From Dactylorhiza incarnata (taxonomy: Eukaryota > Streptophyta > Magnoliopsida > Asparagales > Orchidaceae), in NCBI GenBank assembly GCA_033032865.1, contig JAWHQI010000520.1, positions 62,001 to 126,000 of the forward strand: a stretch of DNA of 64,000 nucleotides. The letters run 5' to 3'. Made by a program: the position numbers and the translations under genes. Of the stretch, positions 10,690-21,647 are shown piece after piece. Every line of letters begins with the position of its first letter. The first letter of the stretch is position 1. Under the pieces are notes generated by a model. The model did not search any database and was not told the origin of the DNA. It saw only the letters and a program-made list of their open reading frames with translations.

Positions 10690-11242
10690 TCTTATGTAGT
10701 TGGCCATTTCCTCATCCAATATTTCCAAACTCTTCTTCGATTACTCTGCCTTGTCTACACTCTAACACTTCACCTACATTTGTTTTTTTTGTAAAAAAGA
10801 TTGATTTTATTAATATTCTGGAGATTCTTCCTTTTGTTGGTAATGTTTGAGATTGCTTCTACCGCCTTTGCTCACGCTTGGCCACCTACTGGCTGCTACT
10901 CTTTCGGCTCGTACACTCACACTCAAAGAACGAGTGATATATTTTGGCGCTTTTGATCATATGATAGGTTCATCAAGAGTATTCATTTCTTGCACCCCCT
11001 TATTAAGAAATGATAAAGTAAGCTTAGTCTATGGTTCTCAGTACTCATCCATTCATTTATGGAAAAAGGATCCATTTTATGCAGCCCCGCTCTTACTTTC
11101 TTTATTGCATTTTCCCAGTTTTTCTCGAAATCTTTTGACTATTAGTCAAATTACAAAATCTTTAAACTGTACTTCTAGTTTTACCCCTCATGTTGTATTT
11201 CAAAATCTGAGATTGCCTACTTTCAATTGTGCTTGTTCGTGA
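10690..11242 (+). pseudogene. Old copia remnant: protease and pre-integrase region
   Basis: The frame 10847-11242 holds a decayed copia protease: FDHMIGSSRVFISCTPLL matches the DHMTGSS...F motif, and FSRNLLTISQITKSLNCTSS and HVVFQNLR match the conserved block before integrase (NLLSISQITKSLNCxVTF...CVFQDL). Upstream residues are out of frame. It is the first part of a plus-strand copia whose RT follows at 14390, separated by later insertions. Confidence 0.8.
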
Positions 11243-11639
11243 ATTCTTTTATTAATTTTCAGAAATTTTCACTACATTATCATTCACACATGAGAGTTCC
11301 GTTGGGTCACAATTACACCACGTCACTCACTATATCCATCACGCGTCACTATGTTCGTGATTTCTTCTCACCTAGTATAAAAATGTTGAAGAGATGAATA
11401 ATAATCTCCTTACTTTTAGGCTACCTTGCACGGATACTTAAAAATGTTCTACATATCGGCTCGGACGCGTATCGGATACGGGAAACGCCCGGAAACGCGT
11501 TTCCGAAACTCTAGGAAACGTAATTTTAATTATTTTAAAAAAAAATTCGGATACGCGATTCCTGTTCTGGAGATACGCGGTTCCCTTGCACTTATTCCGC
11601 TTCTTTAGGTTTAATATCCCGCTTCTTTTTCCGCTGCTC

Positions 11640-11925
11640 TCCCGTGTGCTTTTCCGCCACTCTCCCGTGTGCTCTCCTCCAGGCGCTGCTCTGCTCCAGG
11701 CGTCGTGGTGCTCTCCTCCAGGCGCTGCTCTGCTCCAATCGTCGCGGTGCTCTCCTCCATGCGTCTTGGTGCTCTCCTCCAGGCGCCGTGGTGCTCTCCT
11801 CCATGCGTCGTGGTGCTCTCCATGCGTCGTGGTGCTCTCCTCCATGCGCTGCTCTGCTCCAGCGTCGTAGTGCTCTCCTCCAGGCGTCGTGGTCTCTCCT
11901 CCAGGCGCTGCTCGTCGTGTTGCTC
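11640..11925. repeat. 24-bp GC-rich minisatellite in the hAT 5' region
   Basis: About a dozen imperfect units built on GTGCTCTCCTCCAGGCGTCG and variants (GGCGCTGCTCTGCTCC). Open frames on both strands here are repeat artefacts. Confidence 0.85.
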
Positions 11926-11991
11926 TTGTACAGATTTTGATTTATTCCCTGAGAATATTTGTTGTTTAAATTAGGTCTTATCTTTCATAAT

Positions 11992-13148
11992 ATGGATTCA
12001 AGTAGCGGTGCCGGTGTTATTGAAAATGACGAAAAACCTCTTTGGAAATATGTGACAAGAGGGAACAAGTTAACTAAAGGTTGTGGAAGTATAAGTTCGA
12101 CATGTACTTTTGTGGTAAGCCTTACAAAAGCTCATACACTCACGTGAATGGTCATTTATTGAGGATCAAGAATAGCGGAATCGGAGCATGTAATAAGGTT
12201 CCGGCTTCCACGTACAAGGACATGTTGAAGGAAGATAAAGATGCTCAAGGGCTTATTGAGCGACGACTTCCAAAATTTATACCGGTGGCTCCAAGTACTT
12301 CAAGTGGAGTTGGAAGAGTTGGAAGTGTTGGAAGTGTTGGTGATAAGCGGAGAAGAAAAGATGATCCAAGCGGAAAGAATCCAAATTCTAGTGCATTCAA
12401 TAATGAGGATAGAGCTCATTTGGATGCTTTATTTGCTAGGGCATTTTATTCGGCGACGGGGTTGCCTTTTAATTTAGCAAGAAATCCTTATTGGAGAGAA
12501 TCATATTCTTTTGCTGCTAGTCATAATCTTGCAGGATATGTACCACCCGGATATAATTCACTAAGAACCACCATGTTGTTGAAGGAGAAGATAGAAATTG
12601 AAAAAAGATTAGCTCCCATTCGAGGGATGTGGGTAGAGAAAGGAGTTAGTATTGTAAGCGAGGATGGAGCGATCCACAAAGAAGACCACTCATTAATTTT
12701 ATGGCAAATCGGGAGATTTTAACGATTATGATTCAATTCAAAATCATTATCTCTTAGATCCAAAGACTTGGTGGATAAATCATGGATCGCCGACCCTTCA
12801 CTCCAAACCATGGCATTGAAGCTATTAGTACAACCATCATCTTCTTCATGCGCCGAGAGAAATTGGAGTACTTACTCCTTTATCCATTCAATGAAAAAGA
12901 ATAGAATGACACCGCAACGTGCGGAAGATGTAATAAGCATCCATAACAATTTTCGACTTCTTTCTAGAAGAGATCAAAAGTACAATGAAGGGGAGTCTAT
13001 ATTGTGGGATATTGCGGGCAATGGTTTTGAGTCATTCGAAGATGTATGTACACTTGAGATAGCTAATCTATCGCTTGATGAACCAAGGTTGGAGCTCTCG
13101 ATTATTGAAGAAGATGATGAAGTCGATACTATTGGAGAGAATGCTTAA
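11992..13148 (+). pseudogene. hAT transposase pseudogene (BED finger, DUF659 start, dimerisation domain)
   Basis: It starts at 11992 (MDSSSGAGVIENDEKPLWKY). The BED zinc finger is split by a frameshift near 12090: the second half reads FDMYFCGKPYKSSYTHVNGH with CX2C-type and His residues and LLRIKNSGIGACNKV. A polar linker follows, then DUF659-like NNEDRAHLDALFARAFYSAT and GYVPPGYNSLRTTMLLKEK (12400-12590). Another frameshift falls at SEDG, where the other frame gives SDPQRRPLINFMAN. The RNase-H-like catalytic core is deleted. The hAT dimerisation domain resumes at 12768-13148 (SSSSCAERNWSTYSFIHS, EIANLSLDEP). It cannot make active transposase; related intact copies would be needed to mobilise it. 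Confidence 0.88.
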
Positions 13149-13526
13149 TTTTGTAACTTGAAATTTTGCATGTGAATGTAACGAAACAATGATCAATTGA
13201 TGTGGACATGTGATAATGTTTTTTTATGATACTTGTTTTCTTAAATCTTCTCTATATTTATACATGTTTATGTGAAAAGTTTGATGACCATCATTACATA
13301 TTATGTGAAGAGTTTGATGACCATCATTACATATTATTGAATGTAGTGATTGAGATGGTAACTTATTTTGTTAGTTGTATTTTTTATATTAATTAATACT
13401 TGTAATAATATAATTTAAAAAAAATTTAAAAACGTTTCCCATATCCGTATATTTTTAAAAATCACGTTTCCCATATCCGTTTCGTATCGTATCCCGTTTC
13501 CGTCCCCGTGCACCGTAGCTTTTAGG

Positions 13527-13968
13527 GTGTCTTCATGTGTGTTTGTTTTGTCCACATTCGCAAACTTACAGTGTAACAAATTTGATTTAGATTATTTTAG
13601 AGCCTTCAAATACAGCGTTATTTGCTACACTACTACTCAAAAGAGTTACATGTCATCACCTGCCTACTAGTCACATATATATATATATATATATGTCTTT
13701 GTGGAGGTAACTTTAGGGAGTCTGGGTTTTACTTCTTTCCCAAGAAGCCTTTGTCTACTCCTATAGAGCTAAAGATTCAACTATACCAATTGATCTAGCA
13801 CCTGTTTTAAGCTTAGATTAAGATGATGTTCCCTTACCCTTCAAAAAGCTATATGCTTTATACACAACACTGGCTCAAAGTTCACATATAATGCATTTCC
13901 TTTTACGAATAATTACCAAAATTCCCCTGGAAGTTAGCATAATTATAGATTGCACCCCTCTTATTATT
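13527..13968. other. Unassigned DNA with an (AT)n run
   Basis: Holds a TATATA microsatellite at about 13673-13694. By position it should be the integrase part of the old copia, but I see no motif. Confidence 0.4.
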
Positions 13969-14192
13969 GAAATTACAAAAAAAAAAAAAAAAACTCCCAT
14001 GAATGTTACAAAACATAACATTTACCTCCCCTGAAGTTCACATTTCATAGCATCCATGCACAAAATACCCCCCTCCCCCCCTGAAAATGTACTATGAGGG
14101 GAGTATTTTTGTGCATGAATGTTATGAAATGTGAACTTCAGGGGAGGTAAATGTTATGTTTTCTAACATTCAGGGGAGGTTTTTATAATTTC
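13969..14192. repeat. Fold-back (hairpin) element
   Basis: Two arms of about 100 bp are inverted copies: the words GAAATTAC, ACATAACATTTACCTCCCCTG, GAAGTTCACATTTCATA and ATGCACAAAATAC in the left arm recur reversed in the right arm, around a C-rich loop near 14070-14095. An A16 run (about 13978-13994) interrupts the left arm. It resembles a MITE of the long-hairpin type; no TSD was resolved. Confidence 0.8.
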
Positions 14193-14389
14193 AACCTTTA
14201 TTACTTCTTTATCCTCATTTTTTATTCTCTACCCAATGCCAGAAAACTTCACAAAATCCCAGATTGAAAAATACTATGATCAAAGAAATAAATGCTTTAG
14301 AGAACAACCAACCCTAAGAATTATAACCTTTGAGTGGGAAGCAAATTGTGAGTTGCAGATGAGTATGGTGAAAAGTAATCAAGAAGACA

Positions 14390-15545
14390 TTATTGAATAA
14401 TTCAAAGCTTGCCTAGTTGCCCAAAAAGGTAATTATCAAGAGACATTTGTGTTTGTTGTCATGAATGCTAACTAGGTTCTTCTATCCCTAGGGTTGGGAC
14501 CTTCAACAACTAGATGTGAAAAGTGTTATTCTCCGCTTAGAGTTGAATGAGGAAGGCTTTATGCGTGTTCCTCTCCGGTTCTCTCCGCAAAACTCATGAT
14601 TGTGCAAACTAAAAAAAGCTTTATACTGGCTTTAAAATTTCCCTCGGGCGTAGTTTAGGATATTCCGCAAAACTATGTAGTCAGGGGCGCATTTTGCAAA
14701 AATAGATAGTAGATTTTGATTCCTCTCTTCGAGGCAGTGAATTTGGACTATTTACACGTCAAAACGGTGATCGAATTAGGGAGAAACAACTCTGATAAGG
14801 TGGAGACGTTCAAAAAAAAAATTGGCCTGAGAAAGACAATGTCTGACCCCCCTTGTTGAACTTCCTGGATCTTCCCCTGCATGTAGCCCTTTGAGTACTT
14901 TCAGAGCTAAGAAGGTCACACTCCTGTCATTAAGTGAAAGGGAACTAAGTTGGCAACTTAATTGTATATGTAGAATGATATGTATTTTTTTTTCATGCAG
15001 ATGATATGTTTTTTTTTTCATGCAGATGGTATGTTTTCACATAAGATGATAGTGAAGAGATGGCTCTCCTAAAATTCTGTCTGGCGAAGTAATTCGGAGT
15101 AAAGGATTTTGATCTTGTAAGATATTTCTTGGGAGTAGATGCATTCAGATCTAGGCTCCGTTTGACACAGTGATGGCGGTCATGAACGCGGTGGTTATGA
15201 ACCGTCGTTCGTGAACGCTCGACCTTACCGAAGGAACTTCATCCAATTTTATGTTCAAAACTAGCCTTTTTCCCTTAGTGGAGGTCATAACCATTGTCTT
15301 GCCAAACATGCATTCTATGACGGTGGCGTTTTTGTGCAACTCATCGGAGCAAAAACGTCGCCCCAAACGGAGCCCTAATCAAGGAACCTTCATTTCTCAA
15401 AGAACAAAAACACTATCAACTTGCTAATCATCATATTTAGGATGTAAACCCATTGAATCATCTGAAGGCTAATCATCATATTGGTCATGATGATGGTGAA
15501 CTAATTGAAAGATGCATCAAACTTTTAGCCGTTGATTGGTCTTTC
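14390..15545 (+). pseudogene. Old copia remnant: reverse transcriptase region, interrupted by a MITE
   Basis: RT motifs decay but keep order: FKACLVAQKGNYQETF (about 14400), WDLQQLDVKSVILRLELNEE (14492-14552), LKKALYWL (about 14612), DSEEMALLKFCLAK...VKDFDLVRYFLGV (15045-15145), then after the MITE QGTFISQR (about 15380) and LGCKPIES, NHHIGHDDGELIER (15430-15510). Many stops and frameshifts. It belongs with 10690-11242. A T-rich duplication (TTTTTTTTCATGCAGATG) lies at 14985-15030. Confidence 0.8.
15154..15374. mobile_element. MITE-1, PIF/Harbinger-like (TSD CTA)
   Basis: A 221-bp element with TIR GGCTCCGTTTG at the left and its reverse complement CAAACGGAGCC at the right, TSD CTA at 15151-15153 and 15375-15377. 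Its insertion splits the copia motif FLGV...QGTFISQR. The same family supplies the MITE at 15836/30853. Confidence 0.85.
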
Positions 15546-15835
15546 TATATCTATAGTCCTTTCCTCTTCATCCTCATTCTAGGGTTAGGGTTGAGCAAGA
15601 CCCCCTCTTCTTCCTCCTCACATTTTATGTGGGTTGAGCTCGGCTCTCTTGTATCTCCACCGCCACCGCCACCGCCACTGCCACTTTCGACAAGATCCCG
15701 ACGATGTTACGGGCTAGACCTATAACACCTTTAAGAAAAATCTCTCTGCATTTTAAAAAGAAGATGCACACTACTATTTCCTTTAAAGCAGTCTATCGTG
15801 ACAAAACTTAACACATTTAAACCCACAAACACTTA
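15546..15835. other. Unassigned DNA with a CCG-repeat
   Basis: Contains CCACCGCCACCGCCACCG near 15658-15680. No recognised domain; probably the decayed 3' part of the old copia. Confidence 0.4.
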
Positions 15836-15894
15836 GGGTCCGTTTGGCACGACGTTTTTGCTCCGGTGAGTTCAGACAAAAACGCCAACGCCAT
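15836..15894. mobile_element. MITE-2, left fragment
   Basis: GGGTCCGTTTGG...GACGTTTTTGCTCCG...ACAAAAACGCCA is a reverse-oriented copy of the right end of MITE-1. It stops exactly at the left end of gypsy-B and resumes after it at 30853. Confidence 0.8.
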
Positions 15895-17028
15895 TGTTGC
15901 GGGTCAATCGGTTTTCCTCCGATACAGAGAATCAAACCGCTTTAGCTCGAGAGTGAGCCGAGCGCACAAACAGTCAAAAATGAACCAACAACAATAACAA
16001 CGAGATGTTTTAGCGTGTAAAACCCAAAAATGGTGAAAAATCACGTGTTCGGATCTGTGCCGGTCAAATTCCACTGGTTCCTTTGCAGTTACAAGACTTT
16101 GAGATTCTCAGAGGGTGACTGACAACCTCTCAATTTATAAGTCTTGTAGACAGAAAAAAGAGGAAAAAGTCTAAGTCCATGAAGAGTCCTCAAGAGCCTT
16201 ATCTGGTGCTGGCAGGACCGTCCTCTTGAGTCTTGGAAGAGAGCGGAGCTAGTTCTGAGTGAAGGAGTGAGCAGAGCGCTAAGTCATCGCCGGAAAATCT
16301 CAAAGCTCTCTTGTCTCTTGAATTGCATGTTTTCAAACGAAGTCCTGAAGGCTTTTTTATAGCTTTTCTGAAGGTGCGCGCTGGTAACTGCGTCTGGCTG
16401 AATCTTAGGTTGATGATGGCGTTGCTCCGTTCAGGTCACCTGGATCACCAATTTTTCGAAAATGACGAACATGCCCCTGGGCGACCCGGGCAAGGAGGGC
16501 AGCCCGGGTAGATTTTTTGGCAAGGCGGCCCCGGGGGGTTAAAGTGGAGACAGTGCGCCGGAGACCGGCGGCGCGCGTGCGCACGCACCACGAAGGCTTT
16601 GTGCGGGCACGCGGTGAGGGCCACACGCAGCGCGCAGCGACAGTCTTACGCGTGCGTGGGCGCACAGTGGCGGTTGTGCGCGCTTGAGTGGGTGCGTGAA
16701 CAGTCGTGCTCGCGTGCGTGGGCGCGCGGCGGTGGCCGAGCGCCCGTGCGCGGGGGCCGAACGCCTGCCACGTCAGTTGCCTTACGCGCGTGGGGGGGGG
16801 GGGGGGAGGAGCACTGCGAGCGTGTGTGCGTTGCCCGTGCATTGTCGTGTGCGGTTCCCGGCGGGCGCCTGCTCAGGTGCGTGCGTCTGTCGTTTCGTGC
16901 GCCCTTTTGGGTGGCTTCGGGACCCTTCGAGTGAGCGCGGTTTGTACGCGCGGCTCACTCAGTCGGGTTGTCTTGCTTGAGCGTGTTGATCCGATTTGAC
17001 TTGGATAACTTTTAGGGGAACCCCATCA
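15895..17028 (-). repeat. gypsy-B 3' LTR
   Basis: Sense-strand start TGATGGGGTTCCCC, end GACCCGCAACA. It pairs with 29750-30852. TATA-like TATAAAAAAGCC on the sense strand lies near 16350; U3 upstream (about 16550-16880) is very CpG-rich (GCGTGCG, CGCGCG words) and contains a G15 run (16792-16806). Confidence 0.9.
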
Positions 17029-17143
17029 TATGCCCTTTAATTTTCACGGGTGGTCAATTGTAAAGAGACGAGCCCGAAAATTTGTAATTGCAGCGCTGGA
17101 GCATTCTCATCGGGGGTTGGAAAGCTTGTTCTTAGGCGAAGAT

Positions 17144-17395
17144 GTTATGCAGTGCAGGAGCGAGGTGTCATGCAACGCTGGGGCGAGGTGCCTTGCAGTG
17201 CTGGGGCGAGGTGCCCTGCAGCGCAGGGGCGAGGTGTCATGCAGTGCGGGGGCGAGGTGCCCTGCCACGCTGGGGCGAGCTGCCCTGCCGCGCGGGGGCG
17301 AGCTGCCCTGCCGCGCGGGGGCGAGCTGCCCTGCCGCGCTGGGGCGAGCTGCCCTGCCGCGCAGGGGCGAGCTGCCCTGCAGCGCGGGGGCGAGA
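17144..17395. repeat. 23-bp minisatellite, about 11 units
   Basis: Units based on GCTGCCCTGCCGCGCGGGG plus CGA, varying as GGTGCCCTGCAGCGC. Because 23 is not a multiple of 3, frames on both strands are open and repetitive; I do not regard them as genes. Confidence 0.9.
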
Positions 17396-17587
17396 TGTTT
17401 TACTTCATAGGTGAACCGCACTCCTTGGAGTTGGGGAGCCTGCTGCTTGGTGTTAATACCAGAGTGGTGGACTTGAGTCTTGCCTCTGGAGATCTGCATG
17501 GTCAACAGAGTTAAAAGGTAGTTGCAATGTTGTAGAAAAGCAAAAAATGCATGTGCGCGCAAGTTCATTCTTACGACTTATTATGTT

Positions 17588-17588
<1 letters not shown>

Positions 17589-17636
<48 letters not shown>
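17589..17636. repeat. C48 homopolymer followed by A8
   Basis: Forty-eight consecutive C then AAAAAAAA, the longest homopolymer in the window. Its length may be an assembly estimate. Confidence 0.9.
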
Positions 17637-17638
<2 letters not shown>

Positions 17639-18186
17639 AAAAAAGCAGGAAAGCATGAAAAGGGGAATTGATGATAAATAAGGCGCGGGCTTTGCACGCT
17701 CTACTAGATGGTGAGTCCTCCCCACCGTCTGGGGTCTCTGACTTTTTCGTGCCAGGCTGATGCGTGGCCCTCTGCTTGATTGACATTTTGTGGTGCGAGT
17801 TGGCTCGGGGTTGGGTTCTACACGAATCTTTCGAGGAGATCTTATCGGACGAGGCGCTCGATCTCGTCTTTCAATCTGTTGCAGCCTTCGGTGCTGTGGT
17901 CGTATCCGCGTTGGAAGTCATAGTGCTGTGACTGGTTTCCCATGTTTGGTGCAAGCGACTCGGGCTTGCGAAGCTCATGACTGCCTTAGATGGCAAGTAG
18001 TACGCTAGTTCGGGTGGTGTTTAAGGGAGTGTAGTCCTGATGTTGACGAGTTCCCCGATCTCGGTAGGGGTTGTCGTGACGCTCGTTGTTCTCCCTTGGA
18101 TCTTGCAGTGGATCCTGATTCCTCCTCCTTTTTGAGCTTCTTTCAAATTGTTGTCATTGTGCTTCGACTGCTTCGTCTGCCGCGAC

Positions 18187-18734
18187 TTAAGCCTTGACTA
18201 GGTGGGCGAGGTCGAGGTAGCTAGGCACTGTTTCCCTCATTAGCATGGAGTGGAATTTTCCTGGTTGGAGCCATACGAGGAAAATACCGCGTAGGAGCTC
18301 GGGGTTGACCCCTGAAATCTGTCGTGCCTCTGTAGTGGAGCGGCGAAAGAAATCCTTAAGTGACTCTACTTCGATCTGTCGGATCCCTGAGAGGTGCGAG
18401 GGGTCTCGAACGATTCGCCGGGCAGCAAACTGATTTGTGAACAACCGAGTTAACTCTGCAAAGTTACTGATTTCTCCCACTTTCAGAGAATGGAACCAGG
18501 TGCGAGTTTGTCCCTTCAGAGTTGACGGGAACACTTGACACATGAGCTGGTTTGGAGCATTGTAGATGCGCAGATAGTTGAACATGCTCCATAGGGTCGT
18601 TCGACCATCAAAGTCTCGAAGTTGGGGAGCTTGAACCCGGGCAGAACGGGATGCGCCAGGACCTGTGGAGCCAGCGGGGAGATGTGGTGAACGGGGCGCT
18701 TCATGTTTGTGTCCTGGTGCCCCCCATGCCCATA
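18187..18734 (-). pseudogene. gypsy-B Gag domain, frameshifted
   Basis: Retrotransposon Gag signature reads VFPSTLKGQTRTWFHSLKVG, FAELTRLFTNQFAARRIVRD, GIRQIEVESLKDFF and MLMRETVPSYLDLAHLVKA in one frame; the preceding block PLAPQVLAHPVLPGFKLPNF is in another, so there is a frameshift near 18600. The N-terminal part is displaced by gypsy-C and continues at 27184. No knuckle or protease follows. Confidence 0.9.
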
Positions 18735-18739
18735 TTCCT
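18735..18739. repeat. TSD of gypsy-C (TTCCT), left copy
   Basis: TTCCT at 18735-18739 and again at 27184-27188 directly flank the three-LTR element, showing that it occupies one insertion site. Confidence 0.93.
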
Positions 18740-21363
18740 TGTAACAACCCCAAAAAAAAATCCAAGAATTTTAATAATCCTAATTCTCTAATTGCTAACC
18801 GCAACCCATCTCCCCTTTAATACCTAAACCGAGCCAGCCCCTCCGATTTAATCCCGCTCTCGCTCTGCTAGGTCTTCCAATGCCGACTCCCGCGCGTCGA
18901 TCTCCCGCTCGCCCTCTGCTCCCGTCTCCCGCACGCTCAGCCGCAGCGCCGCCGACGCCTCCTTCCTCTCGTGATTCCACCGGCGCCGCCTCCTCCTTCT
19001 CCTGTCATGGCCTCTTCCGCCTCCTGCTTCCTCTGTGCTCATGCCTGACGACCTCCCTGCCTCCTCCTCTTGCTCTGGCCGCAAACTCCAGGAGTCTGTC
19101 CGACCTCCAAAGGGCCGGCTGCAGCAAGATTTCTTCCTCCCCTCTCCTCCTTCTCGTGGACAGCAACTTTCCTCCCTCCGGCAGCCCTCTTCCTTTCCGA
19201 TTGGGCCGACTTTGCAAGAAGAGCGCCTAGGGTTTTTGCTCGAACCCTCCTCCGCTCGGATTTTGGACTCGGATTTCACGAATATTGGTAAGAAATTCCT
19301 CCTTCCCATCCTATTTCAGATTTTTGCCCTCCTATAATCGTTTAACCGCGGTTGTTCGTGATTTCCGGTGCCGCTCCTCGATTTTATTAGTAGGATCACG
19401 CAAAGCCCTCTCCGATTTAGGGTTTCCGTAAGCTTAAGCGCCGCCAAATTCTGATCTTCGCGTGGAAGCTCTTCTCCCCTCACTTTTGAGGGAGGTAATT
19501 TCCTAAACCCTCGTTATTTAAAATTCCGCGTCGTAGAAAGCATGTGTTAGCGTAGTAATTTATGCTATGTCGCCTTCGTTGTGCTTGATCAGGTTCAAAA
19601 TGTGATGTCTGCTTTTGCTTGCGCCGCTTAGCTGTCGCAGTCAGATTCAACCTCATTTAAGGCAAGTAGAGATCCCTCTCTCTTGCAAGCATTGAATTTA
19701 ATTGTCATGTTTGTTCTTATGTTTATATGAATGCACCCTTGAATGTTTGTTTCGTCGAATAAATTTAGACCTCGAATCCCTAAATAGACTTATTAATAGA
19801 TTGAGGTATCATGTGTTTGGAATGTCACAAGTTGTGAATGTGAATGAAAGTTACTTGAATATTCATTTAGATGAATTGTGTCTCATTTGTTGGAAGACGA
19901 GTTAGTGAACGAAAGTGGTTTAAATTGGATTTCCACTTAATTGAATTGCATCTCATTTGATGGATAAATAGAAGATTAGTAGATCTTTTCGAGCAGAAAC
20001 ATTAATTGTTATAATGATAAATGTTAAGATCCGGCTAGCAACTAGATGAATTGTACTTGATATAAAATATTCGGCTCGTACACATGGTTACTTAGAATAT
20101 ATTCATGTCCTTGAATAATGTAATCTAAGGGAATACTTGATATCCTGGAAAATGATGTATAATAATCTTATTACTCGTGAATACTTGAATCCGCAAGTTT
20201 CTAAACTCTCTATCGAGTTCTCTGAGTCATCGAATCTTGTTTCTTATGCCTGTCTGATTCCAAGACTTGTTTAAATAACGCTCTATAACTTGATTCCCCC
20301 TGTTTCACGTTTGTAAAATATACTCTTGTATATCTGAATCACTATCTTGGTTACATGTCTTGATATGCTAGAATCCACGAAATCCTGCGCTAAGTCATTA
20401 ATAACGTAAGTTAACATTGAAAGCTAGGGTTTAATCGAATAAACTTCTTGACTTGGGTTCCCTCTTGAATCTCTAATGGGAACAAAGGACCAGTCATAGC
20501 GAGCTTAAATTTCTGAATCACTTAGGTCCTGAGTGTCATAAGCAAATCTTGGAAACTAGGGTTTAGGTGGTGCATCGTCTTGTTTGCATGGTCGCGGTAA
20601 GCAGGAAATATTCTTATTCTAGTAAGACTTACACTTGAACTTGAGTGTGAACCATGCGCACCCACTATAAACACCTACACATTTCATCGATTACAGCTTA
20701 TGTCGTTGCAAAATAAATGTTTAGGCTATACTTCAGAGTAGTCTAATAATTCTAGATATTTCTGCTTGTCTCACTTGATTGTCTGTCTTGTTACTTCTGC
20801 TTCATGAAAAGCGGTACACAAATATTCTGTTTCTTCCGCTCGTATTTTGTTTTGCTCTTGTGTATTTTAATGTTCTTAGGCTTTTTCTTCTTGTTTTGGA
20901 ATTTGCCTTAGCGTTCGTGCCTGCGCCGACTGCTTCCTGAGCCGATCTGCGTCAAACTTCAGGTTTTGTGTTTGTGTTTCATTTCTTTTACTGTCGGATA
21001 TTTCTGTTATGTAATAATTACGATCAGCCATTTTCTCCTGTTTCATGGACAACTGCTAGGCTAAATATTATATGTACTAGAATTTGACATGTTTTGCATG
21101 CTCATTCATCTGCGATGATAACTGCATAAATTTCTGTTCCAAAACTTGTATCTTAAGTTCTTTTGCAAAAATGCATGTGCACCTGTTTCAAACTATCATA
21201 TTTTAAAGCTTCCGCAAATAAATCAATCTATTTTACTCAAAAGTATCTATTTCGTAGTATTTCTGTTTCCGCCTTAGCAGGCATGGATTCTTTTTCGCCC
21301 ATGCCTGTGGCATCACGGCCCACCCCGAAGCGCACTCTGACTCTTGTCGAGACGGGTCGTGAC
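18740..21363 (+). repeat. gypsy-C LTR copy 1
   Basis: About 2.62 kb, TGTAACAACCCC to GGTCGTGAC. It contains a CT/GCC-rich leader-like block (18870-19290) followed by a donor-like TATTGGTAAGAAATT, then AT-rich DNA. It lacks two CCTCCT-type triplet blocks that copies 2 and 3 share. Confidence 0.9.
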
Positions 21364-21647
21364 TCTTGTCGAGACGGGATAACTGTGTTTTGAATGCATG
21401 AAAAGTCTGAATAATTCTCTCGAGAACTTGAATCTGTTATGCGAAGCAAGTATCCGCAAATTTTCTCTTGATCTTGGTAAGTCTCCGCGCTTGTCTTCCT
21501 TTCTGTTTCAACATATTCATAGTTAGCTTCCATGCCTTGACCTGCAAACCTTGTTGGAATGAATGACATCTGAATCTTCGTCATAAGAGCCCCCATTCAG
21601 AGAATTCTCAGAAAGTTTCGGGACGAAACTTTCTAAGTAGGGGAGAA
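21364..21647 (+). other. gypsy-C internal segment 1 (284 bp) with PPT
   Basis: Non-coding apart from the residual pol tail; the PPT AAGTAGGGGAGAA is at 21635-21647. No PBS is found at the LTR junction. Confidence 0.8.

Larger units (their letters stand above)
11421..13518 (+). mobile_element. hAT transposon, internally deleted (TSD CTTTTAGG)
   Basis: A 2098-bp element with 8-bp TSD CTTTTAGG at 11413-11420 and 13519-13526 and TIRs CTACCTTGCACGGATAC (left) and CTACGGTGCACGGGGAC (right, reversed). Subterminal regions carry inverted copies of GGATAYGGGAAACG words next to A-rich runs at both ends. It encodes a hAT transposase lacking its catalytic core. It is inserted into the copia remnant. Confidence 0.9.
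17029..18186 (-). other. gypsy-B 3' internal region without pol
   Basis: Sense-strand PPT-like AAAATTAAAGGGCATA adjoins the LTR at 17029-17044. The rest holds the 23-bp minisatellite, the C48 run and unrecognised GC-rich sequence; no pol motif is visible. Confidence 0.6.

Noticed and set aside
11586..11974. Ser/Cys-rich frames over the hAT minisatellite
   Set aside because: Repeat artefacts with frames open on both strands.
17030..17514. Open frames in several registers over the 23-bp minisatellite
   Set aside because: Unit length and GC content explain openness; peptides are simple repeats.
18880..19337. Possible gene in the CT-rich block of gypsy-C LTRs
   Set aside because: Present identically in three LTRs, no domain, typical leader composition.
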